Of a DNA stretch of 28,652 nt, positions 15,616-24,137 are shown one piece after another (positions within the stretch are counted from its first letter, which is position 1; each line of letters starts with the position of its first letter). Under the pieces are notes generated by a model, which saw only the letters and a program-made list of their open reading frames with translations, ran no database searches and was not told where the DNA came from. The DNA is from an uncultured Collinsella sp. (GTDB lineage Bacteria; Actinomycetota; Coriobacteriia; Coriobacteriales; Coriobacteriaceae), in the NCBI GenBank assembly GCA_900550965.1, contig URUC01000018.1, positions 1-28,652 on the forward strand, read 5' to 3'. The translations under genes and the position numbers were made by a program.

Positions 15616-18066
15616 CTAGATAAGCCCAAAGTGTTCGAGCGCGGTGACGACGCCGTCGTGGTCGATGCTGTCGGTGACATAGTCGGCCTTTTCCTTAAGG
15701 AAGTCCGGTGCGTTGCCCATGGCGATGCCAACGTCGACGGCGTTCATCAGCGAGACGTCATTGCTGGCGTCGCCGATGCCGTATACGGTTCCGTGGTGGG
15801 GATCGAGGGCGTCGAGTACAGACTGGATGCCCCCGCGCTTCGTGCATTCGCGGGGCGAGATTTCGGTTACCTCGAGTTCGAGCTCGTTAAAGCACAGCAG
15901 CGGCTCAAGTGCCTTATCTTGAGCGATGTGGTTGGCGAGCGATGTAGACATCAAGATCTTGTAGGCACTGTAATGTTGCAGCTGCGTGACTGCGTCGCCC
16001 AGGGTGCGCGCGTATCCGGGGGCATCGGGGGCATCGGCACTCATGCGCACGACGCCGTTGAGGCCCTCAAAACGGATGACCTCGCCCGATTGCTCAAGGT
16101 AGGGGGCAAGATGCTGCAGCATACTGGGCGTCATCGCCAAATCGCGAATCACGTGTCCCTCAAGTTCGACATAGCCACCCGCGAGGCAGACGATGCCGGT
16201 CCAGGGCAGCTCGAGCAGCTTTGGATGGATGCAGCTCAGCGTGCGCCCTGTGCAGATAAACGCCATATTGCCCTTGGCGACAAAATCACGGATGGCTTGC
16301 GAGACCGCTTCATTGGGATAGGGGGAGAGGTCTCGCTCGCTCTCGGGAAGCTCTTGTGCCACTCGAGGGTCTTGCCAGGCGAGTGTTCCGTCGATATCGA
16401 AGAAGCAGATATCGCCGCGCTTATGGGCTGCGCTGGCGGCAGGGGAGGCCGAGGCGGTGGGCACAAATCCCGGCTCGAGGCCCATGATCTGGTCAAAATG
16501 CTCTTTAACGCGGGGAACGGAGATGCCGATAATCACCTGGGCGGTCTTGCCCGTAATGATGAGGCCCTTGGCGCCCACCGCGACAAACGACGCATTATCT
16601 GCAACGATGGAAGGGTCTGCGACCTCGACGCGCAGGCGCGTGGCGCAGTTGGTTGCGCCCACGATATTGCCAACGCCACCTAAAAGCTGAATTACCCGCT
16701 CAGCGAGGACGTGATCTTGATCGGATTGAATACTGACCTCGCCATTGGGAGATTGCTCTTTGGCAAAGCCGCTTCCCGTTAAACGGTCGATTGCCGCGCG
16801 ATTGGAGACATGATCCTCGCGGCCCGGCGTCTTAAGGTCATAGACCAAGATGAGTGCTCGAAAACTAACAAAAAAGATGAGGCTAAAGGCAAGACCGATA
16901 CCGAGCGCCAAAAGGTAGGAGCCGGCATGCATTCGCATGAGTGGGATGAAGTTGAAGGCCGTCATTTCCATGAGACCGCCCGAGAAGATGCCGACGATGC
17001 CAAAGAAGTTCATGGTCATGGCAAGGCAGGAGGATAGGACGGCGTAGAGCAAAAAGAGTCCAGGATAGGTGAACATAAAGAGAAACTCGAGCGGCTCGGT
17101 GACACCGCAGACCACCGAGGCGACGATGGCGGGCAAAAGGATGACCTTAAGGCCGGCGCGGCGTTCGGGTTTGGCGGTGAAATAGAATGCTGCCGCGATG
17201 GCGGGAAGGCCAAAGAGCTTGCCCCAGCCGGTGGCGGTAAAACCTGCCCAGGGCGCAAGTTCATTTAAAGGGCGCGTGCTATGGGAGAGAATGGGGAGCA
17301 GGTTGGTCCACGTGGCGTAAATACCGTCGTGAATGACCAGGTTGTCGTAATAGATGGGCATATAGAGCAGATGGTGCAGCCCCATGGGCTCGAGCGCTCG
17401 CTCCAAAAACACAAAGATGCCCACGCCGAAGGGGCCGACGCCCGCAAGTGCGTGGCGCAGCGTTTCGGTCACAGCGTATGCGAAGGGCACGATGGCGGCC
17501 GAGATGGCGGCAAGGGCAAACACGGCAAAAAAGCTGATGAGGTAGACCAGCGAGGAACCCGAGAAGGTGCCGAGCCAATCGGGAACCTTGGCATCGTAGA
17601 AGCGGTCATGGATGGCGACGACGGTTGCCGACACCGCCAGCGGGCCGATAATGCCGGTGTCGAGCGTCTTGATGCCGTCGATGACGGTGATGCCGCTGGC
17701 GGGGGTTAAAGACGACGGGTACTTAAGCCCAAGGTTGTCGCCGCTCAGCTTAATGATCTCGCTCAAAAAGAAACAGTAGGCAAAATAGGCTACGAGCGCC
17801 TCGAGGCAGCAGCGTGCCGGTTGCTTTTGGGCAAGACCGATAGGCAACGCTACGGCAAAAAGGAGCGGGAGACGTTTAAAGACCGTCCACGAGCCGCGCT
17901 GGATGATGGTCCAGAAAACGTACCAAGGGGTTCCGTATACGGCGAGATCGCCGACGATGTCTACGGTCGTGGCGAGGGCGGAGATGCCGACCATGAGGCC
18001 TGATATAGAAAACAGCATGGCGGGCGCGAACATGGCTCCGCCAAAACGTTGGATTTTCTGCAGCAT
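15616..18066 (-). CDS. PTS sugar transporter EIIC-EIIB fused to a HAD-IIB phosphatase
   Basis: An 816-residue three-part protein. Residues 1-410 are a membrane EIIC domain of the glucose/maltose family (about ten helices; CGVTEPLEFLFMFTYPGL is the substrate-site loop). Residues 450-530 are EIIB, with the phospho-cysteine in GATNCATRLRVEV (Cys474). After an Ala/Ser linker, residues 552-816 form a Cof-type HAD phosphatase with all motifs: DIDGT (Asp557, Asp559), CTGR (Thr606), Lys743 and GDASND (Asp766, Asp770). No EIIA is present, so another protein must supply the phosphate. The fused enzyme may dephosphorylate the imported sugar. The ATG at 18066 has GGAAGG 6 nt before it; a TTG 36 nt upstream lacks support. 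The gene is divergent from the GntR regulator and shares its operator motif. Confidence 0.9.
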   Translation of the reverse strand: MLQKIQRFGGAMFAPAMLFSISGLMVGISALATTVDIVGDLAVYGTPWYVFWTIIQRGSWTVFKRLPLLFAVALPIGLAQKQPARCCLEALVAYFAYCFFLSEIIKLSGDNLGLKYPSSLTPASGITVIDGIKTLDTGIIGPLAVSATVVAIHDRFYDAKVPDWLGTFSGSSLVYLISFFAVFALAAISAAIVPFAYAVTETLRHALAGVGPFGVGIFVFLERALEPMGLHHLLYMPIYYDNLVIHDGIYATWTNLLPILSHSTRPLNELAPWAGFTATGWGKLFGLPAIAAAFYFTAKPERRAGLKVILLPAIVASVVCGVTEPLEFLFMFTYPGLFLLYAVLSSCLAMTMNFFGIVGIFSGGLMEMTAFNFIPLMRMHAGSYLLALGIGLAFSLIFFVSFRALILVYDLKTPGREDHVSNRAAIDRLTGSGFAKEQSPNGEVSIQSDQDHVLAERVIQLLGGVGNIVGATNCATRLRVEVADPSIVADNASFVAVGAKGLIITGKTAQVIIGISVPRVKEHFDQIMGLEPGFVPTASASPAASAAHKRGDICFFDIDGTLAWQDPRVAQELPESERDLSPYPNEAVSQAIRDFVAKGNMAFICTGRTLSCIHPKLLELPWTGIVCLAGGYVELEGHVIRDLAMTPSMLQHLAPYLEQSGEVIRFEGLNGVVRMSADAPDAPGYARTLGDAVTQLQHYSAYKILMSTSLANHIAQDKALEPLLCFNELELEVTEISPRECTKRGGIQSVLDALDPHHGTVYGIGDASNDVSLMNAVDVGIAMGNAPDFLKEKADYVTDSIDHDGVVTALEHFGLI

Positions 18067-18104
18067 AATATGCCTTCCGGATGCAACATGCTGTGCGAGC
18101 AAGA

Positions 18105-18129
18105 ACGTTTAAACAATGAACTCATTGTA
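18105..18129 (-). promoter_or_regulatory. PTS-HAD promoter (-10) with GntR-type operator
   Basis: On the minus strand TACAAT (18129-18124) is followed 7 bp later by a 12-bp site whose plus strand reads ACGTTTAAACAA (18105-18116). This matches TTGTTTAAACAA in 9-10 of 12 positions. It lies about 40 bp before the ATG, near the expected transcription start. No good -35 box is visible. Confidence 0.5.
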
Positions 18130-18226
18130 GAGGACTGGCTGCTTGCCGCATTGACGGTTTTGATTCGGTCCGATTTGGGTTTCGGGGGAACCGTCGACGG
18201 TAAATAATCCGTGCTTTACCGATAAT

Positions 18227-18257
18227 CGGTTTAAACAACTTTAAGAAATGCTATCGT
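18227..18257 (+). promoter_or_regulatory. GntR-gene promoter with operator
   Basis: CGGTTTAAACAA (18227-18238) overlaps a TTTAAA -35 (18230-18235); TATCGT (18252-18257) follows after 16 bp, with a TG two bases before it. The layout suggests the regulator represses its own gene. Confidence 0.5.
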
Positions 18258-18290
18258 GCCTAGCCATACATATTCATTAGAGGTGAAATC

Positions 18291-19010
18291 ATGCCAAAAG
18301 CGATTTACGAAGGAATCTACCGCGAGATCCGTTCGCGCATCATTAACGGGACCTATGCGTTTCAGGAGATGCTGCCAACCGAAGCCGAGCTGACCGCGGA
18401 GTTTGGCTGCACGCGCAATACCGTTCGACGCGCCTTGAGCATGCTGGCCGACCAGATGTTTGTGCAGCCTATACACGGTAAGGGCGTGCGCGTTATTTGG
18501 CTTAAGGGCGAAACCGACATGCTGGGCGCACTCGAAGAGGTTGAGTCGTTTGGCGAGTTCGCAAAACGCAACAATGCCGTCGCATCGACCGAGGTCAAGT
18601 CTTTTGAACATTTGATTTGCACTGAGCAACTCTCTCGCCGCCTGGGCTTTAAGGTGGGCGAGGAGCTGATTCGCGTAGTGCGTGTCCGAAGCCTCAACGG
18701 CAGCGCGCGCCAAGTGGACCATGGCTACTTTTTGGCGTCGGTCGCCAAGGGCCTGACCCCCGAGATCGCGGCGGATTCTATCTACGGCTATCTGGAGCAC
18801 AAGCGCGGCGTCAAAGTGATGGCGAGCCGTCGTACGGTGAGTGTCGAGCTCGCCAACGATGAGGACTGCAGCTATCTGGACCTTGGCAAGTACAACTGCG
18901 TCGCCGTTATGGAGAGCCAGTCGTACACCTCGGACGGCATCTTGTTCGAGGTCACGCATGCCCGCACACACCCCGAGATCTTCCATTACCGCGTCAATTC
19001 CAAGCGATAG
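18291..19010 (+). CDS. GntR-family (HutC/TreR-type) transcriptional regulator
   Basis: A 239-residue repressor with an N-terminal winged helix (residues 5-70: LPTEAELTAEFGCTRNTVRRAL is the recognition region, QPIHGKGVRV the wing) and a C-terminal UTRA ligand domain (about 90-235). The ligand is unknown; UTRA domains of sugar regulators typically bind a sugar phosphate, and the neighbours (PTS, ABC transporter, MalQ, GlgP) make an alpha-glucoside phosphate a reasonable guess. GAGGTG precedes the ATG. It is divergent from the PTS-HAD gene, and the palindromes around TTGTTTAAACAA in this region are its likely binding sites. A good terminator follows. Confidence 0.9.
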   Translation: MPKAIYEGIYREIRSRIINGTYAFQEMLPTEAELTAEFGCTRNTVRRALSMLADQMFVQPIHGKGVRVIWLKGETDMLGALEEVESFGEFAKRNNAVASTEVKSFEHLICTEQLSRRLGFKVGEELIRVVRVRSLNGSARQVDHGYFLASVAKGLTPEIAADSIYGYLEHKRGVKVMASRRTVSVELANDEDCSYLDLGKYNCVAVMESQSYTSDGILFEVTHARTHPEIFHYRVNSKR

Positions 19011-19052
19011 CCGGCTAGCTCGCAGCCTGACGAGACTCATGCCCTCAAAGCG

Positions 19053-19099
19053 AAAACGCCCGGTCAAACCGACGATGCATCGGCTTGATCGGGCGTTTT
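19053..19099 (+). terminator. Intrinsic terminator after the GntR gene
   Basis: AAAACGCCCGGTCAA pairs with TTGATCGGGCGTTTT, with CCGA/TCGG inside; the tail is TTTTCTCT. Confidence 0.88.
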
Positions 19100-19121
19100 C
19101 TCTGCATTCGATAACAAATAA

Positions 19122-19133
19122 TTGTTTATACAA
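19122..19133. promoter_or_regulatory. Distal operator site before the ABC operon
   Basis: TTGTTTATACAA matches TTGTTTAAACAA in 11 of 12 positions. It is centred 75 bp upstream of a second site at 19197-19208, about seven DNA helix turns, which would let one repressor bridge both by looping. Confidence 0.5.
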
Positions 19134-19196
19134 AACTTGTCAAGTATCAAGTCGAAATTACCGTTCACCGAAGTTTTTCTACCGCTCTAGTAATAC

Positions 19197-19228
19197 TTGT
19201 TCAAACAACTAGCCAAATAGCGTATTGT
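19197..19228 (+). promoter_or_regulatory. ABC-operon promoter with proximal operator
   Basis: TTGTTCAAACAA (19197-19208) overlaps a TTCAAA -35 (19200-19205); TATTGT (19223-19228) follows after 17 bp. The same -35 overlap occurs in front of the GntR gene. Confidence 0.55.
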
Positions 19229-19316
19229 ACAAATCAGCAAAAGGGGCAAAGTCCCCGAGCCAATCTCCGAAGGCGGCGGCAAAGGGTGCCGCCACGGTGT
19301 GAAAGGGTGGATTGTA

Positions 19317-20633
19317 ATGAAGAACGAAATGAGCAGAAGGCAGTTCCTGGGCTTTGCTGGTTCCGCGGCTGCGGTTCTTGGTCTGGGTCTCGTGGGCTGC
19401 GGTGGTTCTGCCGGCTCCGGCTCCTCTGCTTCTGGTGACGCTGCCGAGGTCTACTTCCTCCAGTTCAAGCCCGAGGTCGACAAGGAGTGGAAGGAGATCG
19501 CCAAGGCGTACAAGAAGGAGAAGGGCGTCGAGGTCAAGATCGTGACCGCCGCCTCCAACACCTACGAGGAGAAGCTCAAGTCCGAGATGTCCAAGAGCTC
19601 CGCTCCGACGCTGTTCCAGGTCAACGGCCCCACCGGCCTTAAGAACTGGAAGGACTACTGCGCCGATCTTTCCGACACCAAGCTCCGCGGCGAGCTCATC
19701 GACGACTCCCTGGCGCTGCAGTCCGACGGCAAGGATCTGGGTATCGACTGGGTTCAGGAGAGCTACGGCATCATTTACAACAAGGAGCTCCTCGAGAAGG
19801 CCGGCTACAAGGCCGAGGACATCAACTCCTTCGACAAGCTGAAGGCTTGCGCCGATGACATCCAGGCCCGCAAGGACGAGCTCGGCGTTGACGGTGCCTT
19901 CACTTCCGCCGGTATGGATGACTCCTCCAGCTGGCGCTACACCACGCACCTCGCCAACCTCCCGCTCTACTACGAGTTCGAGAAGGAGCACAATCAGGAG
20001 GACGACGAGATCAAGGGCGAGTATCTCGACAACTTTAAGCAGATCTTCGACCTGTATATCACCGACTCCACCTGCGATCCTTCGCAGCTCGCCTCCAAGA
20101 CCGGTGACGACGCCACCAACGAGTTCGCAACCGGCAAGGCCGTCTTCTACCAGAACGGCTCTTGGGCCTACGCCGACCTCACCAAGGCCGGTATGACCGA
20201 CGACCAGCTCGGCATGCTGCCGATCTACATCGGCGTCGATGGCGAGGAGAACCAGGGCCTGTGCTCCGGCGGCGAGAACTACTGGTGCGTCAGCTCCCAG
20301 GCTTCCGAGGATGCCCAGAAGGCCACCGAGGACTTCATGTATTGGTGCGTCACTTCTGACACCGCCACCAGCATCATCGCTGACAAGATGGGTCTGACCG
20401 CCCCGTTCAAGAGCGCTAAGGAGACCACCAACGTCTTCTCGCAGCAGGCCGTTGCTATGGCCAAGGACGGCAAGAAGACCGTCGCTTGGGACTTCGTTTA
20501 CATCCCCTCCGAGGAGTGGAAGAAGAACCTCAAGCAGGCTCTCATCGCTTATGCTGCCGACAACACCAAGTGGGACGGCGTCAAGAACGCCTTCGTCGAT
20601 GGCTGGAAGACCGAGAAGGCTGCTTCCGAGTAA
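19317..20633 (+). CDS. Sugar ABC transporter substrate-binding lipoprotein
   Basis: A 438-residue extracellular binding protein of the maltose/oligosaccharide type. The N-terminus has a twin-arginine signal (SRRQFLGFAG) and lipobox LVGC with the cysteine near residue 29, followed by a Gly/Ser-rich linker. The mature part shows PTLFQVNGPTGLKNWKDY, GIIYNKELLEKAGYK and FATGKAVFYQNGSWAYADL, usual in this family. ATG at 19317 is preferred over a GTG at 19299 because GAAAGGGTGG precedes it at the right distance. Codons are strongly biased to frequent forms, as expected for an abundant protein. It is first of four transporter genes; a stem-loop separates it from the permeases. A maltodextrin substrate is inferred from the neighbouring enzymes. 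Confidence 0.92.
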   Translation: MKNEMSRRQFLGFAGSAAAVLGLGLVGCGGSAGSGSSASGDAAEVYFLQFKPEVDKEWKEIAKAYKKEKGVEVKIVTAASNTYEEKLKSEMSKSSAPTLFQVNGPTGLKNWKDYCADLSDTKLRGELIDDSLALQSDGKDLGIDWVQESYGIIYNKELLEKAGYKAEDINSFDKLKACADDIQARKDELGVDGAFTSAGMDDSSSWRYTTHLANLPLYYEFEKEHNQEDDEIKGEYLDNFKQIFDLYITDSTCDPSQLASKTGDDATNEFATGKAVFYQNGSWAYADLTKAGMTDDQLGMLPIYIGVDGEENQGLCSGGENYWCVSSQASEDAQKATEDFMYWCVTSDTATSIIADKMGLTAPFKSAKETTNVFSQQAVAMAKDGKKTVAWDFVYIPSEEWKKNLKQALIAYAADNTKWDGVKNAFVDGWKTEKAASE

Positions 20634-20664
20634 GCAGTTGCTGCCCAAGCTATCTGATTAGCGA

Positions 20665-20700
20665 CAGGGGGCGGGCAGACGTAGGTTTGCCCGCCCCCTG
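20665..20700 (+). other. Intercistronic stem-loop after the binding-protein gene
   Basis: CAGGGGGCGGGCA (20665-20677) and TGCCCGCCCCCTG (20688-20700) form a perfect 13-bp stem without a T tail. Such hairpins protect the upstream mRNA and reduce flow into permease genes, giving more binding protein than permease. Confidence 0.75.
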
Positions 20701-20720
20701 CATATTGAAAGGACCCTTCT

Positions 20721-21575
20721 ATGGGCAAAGCACTCAAGCGCTGGTGGCCGCTCTTTATGCTGCCCACGTGCCTGGCGTTTATGATCGGGTTCGTGATTCC
20801 CTTTATCCAGGGTTTCTATCTCTCGTTCTGCCAGTTTATTACCATCAATAACGCGCACTTTGTCGGTATCGAGAACTACGTGCGCGCGCTGTCCGATCCG
20901 CAGTTCTCCACGTCGTTCTTCTTTACCGTGGCGTTTGCCTTCCTGTCGACGGTGCTCATCAACGTGATCGCGCTGGCCATTGCGCAGGCGCTCACTCGCA
21001 AGGCGCTCAAGGGCACCAACATCTTCCGTACGATTTTCTTTATGCCTAACCTGATTGGCGGCATTGTACTGGGTTACATTTGGCAGATTCTGATCAACTG
21101 CCTGCTCTCCAACGTGGGTGCCCAGCTTATCGCCCTCAACTCCGCCGCTGGCTTCTGGGGCCTTATCATCCTGACCCTGTGGCAACAGGTCGGCTACATG
21201 ATGATCATCTACATCGCCGGTCTGCAGTCCATTCCGTCTGACTACATCGAGGCCGCCAAGGTCGATGGCGCTACGGCATGGCAGACGTTTTGGAAGGTTA
21301 AGATCCCCAACCTGATGCCGACCATCACCATCTGCCTGTTCCTGTCCATCACCAACGGCTTTAAGCTGTTCGACCAGAACCTCGCCCTTACCGGTGGCGC
21401 CCCGGCGCACTCCACCGAGATGCTCGCCCTGAACATCTACAACACGTTCTATTCGCGTGCTGGCATCGCATGGCAGGGCATCGGTCAGGCCAAGGCAGTT
21501 ATCTTCTGCATCCTGGTTGTCGCTATTTCTATGATCCAGCTTAAGGCCACGAGGTCCAAGGAGGTGCAGCAGTAA
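20721..21575 (+). CDS. Sugar ABC transporter permease (MalF-type)
   Basis: Inner-membrane permease subunit, 284 residues, with six predicted helices; the first begins at about residue 8. The EAA loop that contacts the ATPase is YIEAAKVDGATAWQTFWKVKIPNL (about 175-197). GAAAGGA precedes the ATG by 8 nt. The stop overlaps the next start by one base (TAATG), so the two permeases are translationally coupled. Product of a heterodimer with the following gene. Confidence 0.92.
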   Translation: MGKALKRWWPLFMLPTCLAFMIGFVIPFIQGFYLSFCQFITINNAHFVGIENYVRALSDPQFSTSFFFTVAFAFLSTVLINVIALAIAQALTRKALKGTNIFRTIFFMPNLIGGIVLGYIWQILINCLLSNVGAQLIALNSAAGFWGLIILTLWQQVGYMMIIYIAGLQSIPSDYIEAAKVDGATAWQTFWKVKIPNLMPTITICLFLSITNGFKLFDQNLALTGGAPAHSTEMLALNIYNTFYSRAGIAWQGIGQAKAVIFCILVVAISMIQLKATRSKEVQQ

Positions 21576-22414
21576 TGAAACGCGATAAGGCTATCAACCG
21601 CGCGCTCTCGATCTTCTTTACGATCCTGTCGCTCGCATGGATCTACCCCGTGTTCATGATTGCGCTCAATTCCTTTAAGAAAGCGACCGCAATCAGCACC
21701 ACCACGGCGTTCGATCTGCTCACGCCCGAGACGTTCAACGGCCTCGCAAACTACGTGCACGCTCTGAACGAGCAGGGCTTTGCCTCGGCGTTTATGTACT
21801 CGCTTATCATCACGGTCACGTCGGTCGTGCTGATTCTGGTGTGCTGCTCCATGTGCGCTTGGTACGTGGTGCGCGTCAACAGCAAGATCTCGAACTTCTT
21901 CTATTACCTGTTCGTCTTCTCGATGGTCGTACCGTTCCAGATGCTCATGTTCACGCTGTCCAACCTCGCGGACCGCATCGGCTTTAACACGCCGTTTAAC
22001 ATCTGCTTCATCTACCTTGGTTTTGGCGCGGGCCTCGCGGTCTTTATGTTCGCCGGCTTCGTCAAGAACATCCCGCTCGAGATTGAGGAAGCGGCCATGA
22101 TCGACGGCTGCAACCCGGTCCAAGTGTTCTTTAAGATCGTCCTTCCCATTATGAAGCCCACCTATCTTTCGGTCGGCATCCTTGAGACCATGTGGGTCTG
22201 GAACGACTATCTGCTGCCCTACCTTACGCTCGACTCCACCAAGTACAAGACCATTCCTATCTTGATCCAGTACTTCCGTGGCGGCTATGGCCACGTCGAG
22301 CTCGGTCCCATGATGGCGTGCATCATGATGGTCGTCATCCCCATCGTCATCATGTACATCTTCTGCCAGAAGTACATCATCGACGGTGTGGTGGCAGGTG
22401 CCGTCAAGGGCTGA
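21575..22414 (+). CDS. Sugar ABC transporter permease (MalG-type)
   Basis: Second permease, 279 residues, six predicted helices, EAA loop EIEEAAMIDGCNPVQVFFKIVLPIM (about 170-194). AAGGAGGTG lies 9 nt upstream of the ATG inside the preceding gene. A GC-rich hairpin (22442-22463, GCGGCGCC with GGCGCCGC) separates it from the ATPase gene. Confidence 0.92.
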   Translation: MKRDKAINRALSIFFTILSLAWIYPVFMIALNSFKKATAISTTTAFDLLTPETFNGLANYVHALNEQGFASAFMYSLIITVTSVVLILVCCSMCAWYVVRVNSKISNFFYYLFVFSMVVPFQMLMFTLSNLADRIGFNTPFNICFIYLGFGAGLAVFMFAGFVKNIPLEIEEAAMIDGCNPVQVFFKIVLPIMKPTYLSVGILETMWVWNDYLLPYLTLDSTKYKTIPILIQYFRGGYGHVELGPMMACIMMVVIPIVIMYIFCQKYIIDGVVAGAVKG

Positions 22415-22482
22415 TGCCGTAACTGTTTTGCAAGTTTTGGCGGCGCCTCTCAGCGCGGCGCCGCGTATCGAAAGGTAAAGAC

Positions 22483-23682
22483 ATGGCCGAGATCGTTCTC
22501 AAACATGTTCAGAAGGTGTATCCCAACAACGAGTCAAAAAAGAAGGGCTTCTTTGGCAAAAAGAAGAAGACCGAGGAGAAGAAGCACAACCTCAAGGTTA
22601 CCGAGGACGGTGTGCTCGCTGTAGAGGACTTCAACCTCACCGTTCACGACCAGGAGTTCATCGTCCTCGTTGGCCCTTCTGGCTGCGGTAAGTCCACGAC
22701 GATGCGCATGGTCGCCGGCCTGGAGGACATCACCTCCGGCGATGTGTTCATCGATGGCAAGCGCGTCAACGACGTGGCGCCCAAGGACCGCGACATCGCC
22801 ATGGTGTTCCAGAGTTATGCTCTGTACCCCAATATGACGGTGTACGAGAACATGGCGTTTACGCTTGAGCTCAAGAAGGTCCCCAAGGACGAGATCGACC
22901 GCAAGGTTCGCTCCGCTGCCGAGATCCTGGGTATTACCGAGTATCTTGACCGTAAGCCCAAGGCACTCTCCGGCGGCCAGCGTCAGCGTGTCGCCATCGG
23001 CCGCGCCATCGTACGTGACCCCAAGGTCTTTCTGATGGACGAGCCCCTGTCCAACCTGGATGCTAAGCTTCGTAACCAGATGCGCGCCGAGCTCATTAAG
23101 CTGCGTCATGAGATCAAGGGCACGTTCATTTATGTTACTCACGACCAGACCGAGGCTATGACCCTCGGTGACCGTATCGTGGTCATGAAGGATGGCGTCG
23201 TCCAGCAGATCGCCACCCCGCAGGAGGTCTTCAACCATCCCGCGAACATCTTCGTCGCCGGCTTTATCGGCGTGCCGCAGATGAACTTCTTCGATGCCCA
23301 GCTGGTGCGCTCGGGCAACGGCTTTACCGTCAAGACCGAGGATATGAACGTGGCGCTCGCCCCCGAGACCTGCGCTCAGCTTGCTCTCAACTGGGACGGC
23401 GGCGACGTGAAGGAGATCACGGCCGGCGTGCGTCCCGAGCAGATTCTGCTTGCCGACAAGGGCGAGGAGGGTGCGCTCCAGGGCACCGTCGAGGTGACCG
23501 AGCTCATGGGCTCGACCGAGCATGTCCACGTGACCGCTCCCGACGGCCAGTTTGTCCTGATTATCCCCGTCGTCGACCTCGAGGCCAAGGGCGCGCTCAA
23601 GGCTGGCGACCCCATCTGGTTCAAGTTCGAGAAGAACGCGACTCATCTCTTCGATAAGGTGTCTGGCAAGAACCTTATCTAG
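22483..23682 (+). CDS. Sugar ABC transporter ATP-binding protein (MsmK/UgpC-type) with Lys-rich insertion
   Basis: The ATPase energises the permease pair. Walker A is GPSGCGKST (64-72), the signature is LSGGQRQRVAIGRA, Walker B VFLMDEPLSNLD, and the switch His is in YVTHDQTEAM. A C-terminal MalK/OB regulatory domain (about 240-399) follows. Between strand 1 and the P-loop a segment of about 28 residues (15-43) contains KKKGFFGKKKK; in typical family members this link is a few residues. GAAAGG precedes the ATG. Proteins of this type can serve several sugar ABC systems, so it may also energise transporters elsewhere. Confidence 0.93.
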   Translation: MAEIVLKHVQKVYPNNESKKKGFFGKKKKTEEKKHNLKVTEDGVLAVEDFNLTVHDQEFIVLVGPSGCGKSTTMRMVAGLEDITSGDVFIDGKRVNDVAPKDRDIAMVFQSYALYPNMTVYENMAFTLELKKVPKDEIDRKVRSAAEILGITEYLDRKPKALSGGQRQRVAIGRAIVRDPKVFLMDEPLSNLDAKLRNQMRAELIKLRHEIKGTFIYVTHDQTEAMTLGDRIVVMKDGVVQQIATPQEVFNHPANIFVAGFIGVPQMNFFDAQLVRSGNGFTVKTEDMNVALAPETCAQLALNWDGGDVKEITAGVRPEQILLADKGEEGALQGTVEVTELMGSTEHVHVTAPDGQFVLIIPVVDLEAKGALKAGDPIWFKFEKNATHLFDKVSGKNLI

Positions 23683-23750
23683 GCCCGGTGCATCCAGGCC
23701 CTCCCTTTGGGCGACTGCGGCTTTGCCATCCTTTTGCCGCGGTCACATAT

Positions 23751-23792
23751 AAGGCTCCCCTCCCGTCCACTGGGCGAGAGGGGAGCCTTTCT
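23751..23792 (+). terminator. Intrinsic terminator of the ABC operon
   Basis: AAGGCTCCCCTC (23751-23762) pairs with GAGGGGAGCCTT (23778-23789) and is followed by TCTTTG. Confidence 0.85.
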
Positions 23793-23823
23793 TTGTGTTG
23801 GGACTGTCTGACCGGTCGTTTGT

Positions 23824-24037
23824 CTCGATCTGTAACGGATAGGGCCGATTTCGGACGTTAGATGTTACAGATCGAGGCGGTTCCGCTGAGCTAACCATTT
23901 CATCTAAATCTGTAACACCAAAGGCGAATTTCACCTGCTAGATGTTACAGATTGAGATAAACCCAAGGGGAGGGGCCGGTATGTCTCAATCTGTAACAGC
24001 TGGGACCGTTTTGGTTGAGTAGTTGTTATGGATCGAG
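23824..24037. repeat. Array of six alternating 13-bp repeats with 27-28-bp spacing
   Basis: The 13-mer CTCRATCTGTAAC occurs at 23824, 23904 (CTAAAT variant) and 23985 on the plus strand and in inverse at 23864-23876, 23944-23956 and 24025-24037 (the last with two changes). Spacers are 27, 27, 27, 28 and 27 bp. The array can also be read as three 53-bp palindromes starting every 80-81 bp; TAGAT precedes the right arm in the first two. It lies between convergent operons, between terminators at 23751 and 24079, and encodes no protein that I can support. Confidence 0.85.
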
Positions 24038-24078
24038 ATTGTTTGGCCGAGTCGGATCACAGGGTAACGTGCGGGCAC

Positions 24079-24112
24079 AAAAAACGGAGCCGCGTTGCCG
24101 TGGCTCCGTTTT
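24079..24112 (-). terminator. Intrinsic terminator after glgP (bidirectional)
   Basis: On the minus strand AAAACGGAGCC and GGCTCCGTTTT form an 11-bp stem followed by six T in all. The plus strand also has a short T run. Confidence 0.85.
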
Positions 24113-24137
24113 CAAGAGGATGGGCGATGAAACCGAA

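Noticed and set aside
23824..24037. CRISPR array
   Set aside because: Repeats are only 13 bp, alternate in orientation, and vary in sequence; no cas genes are present.
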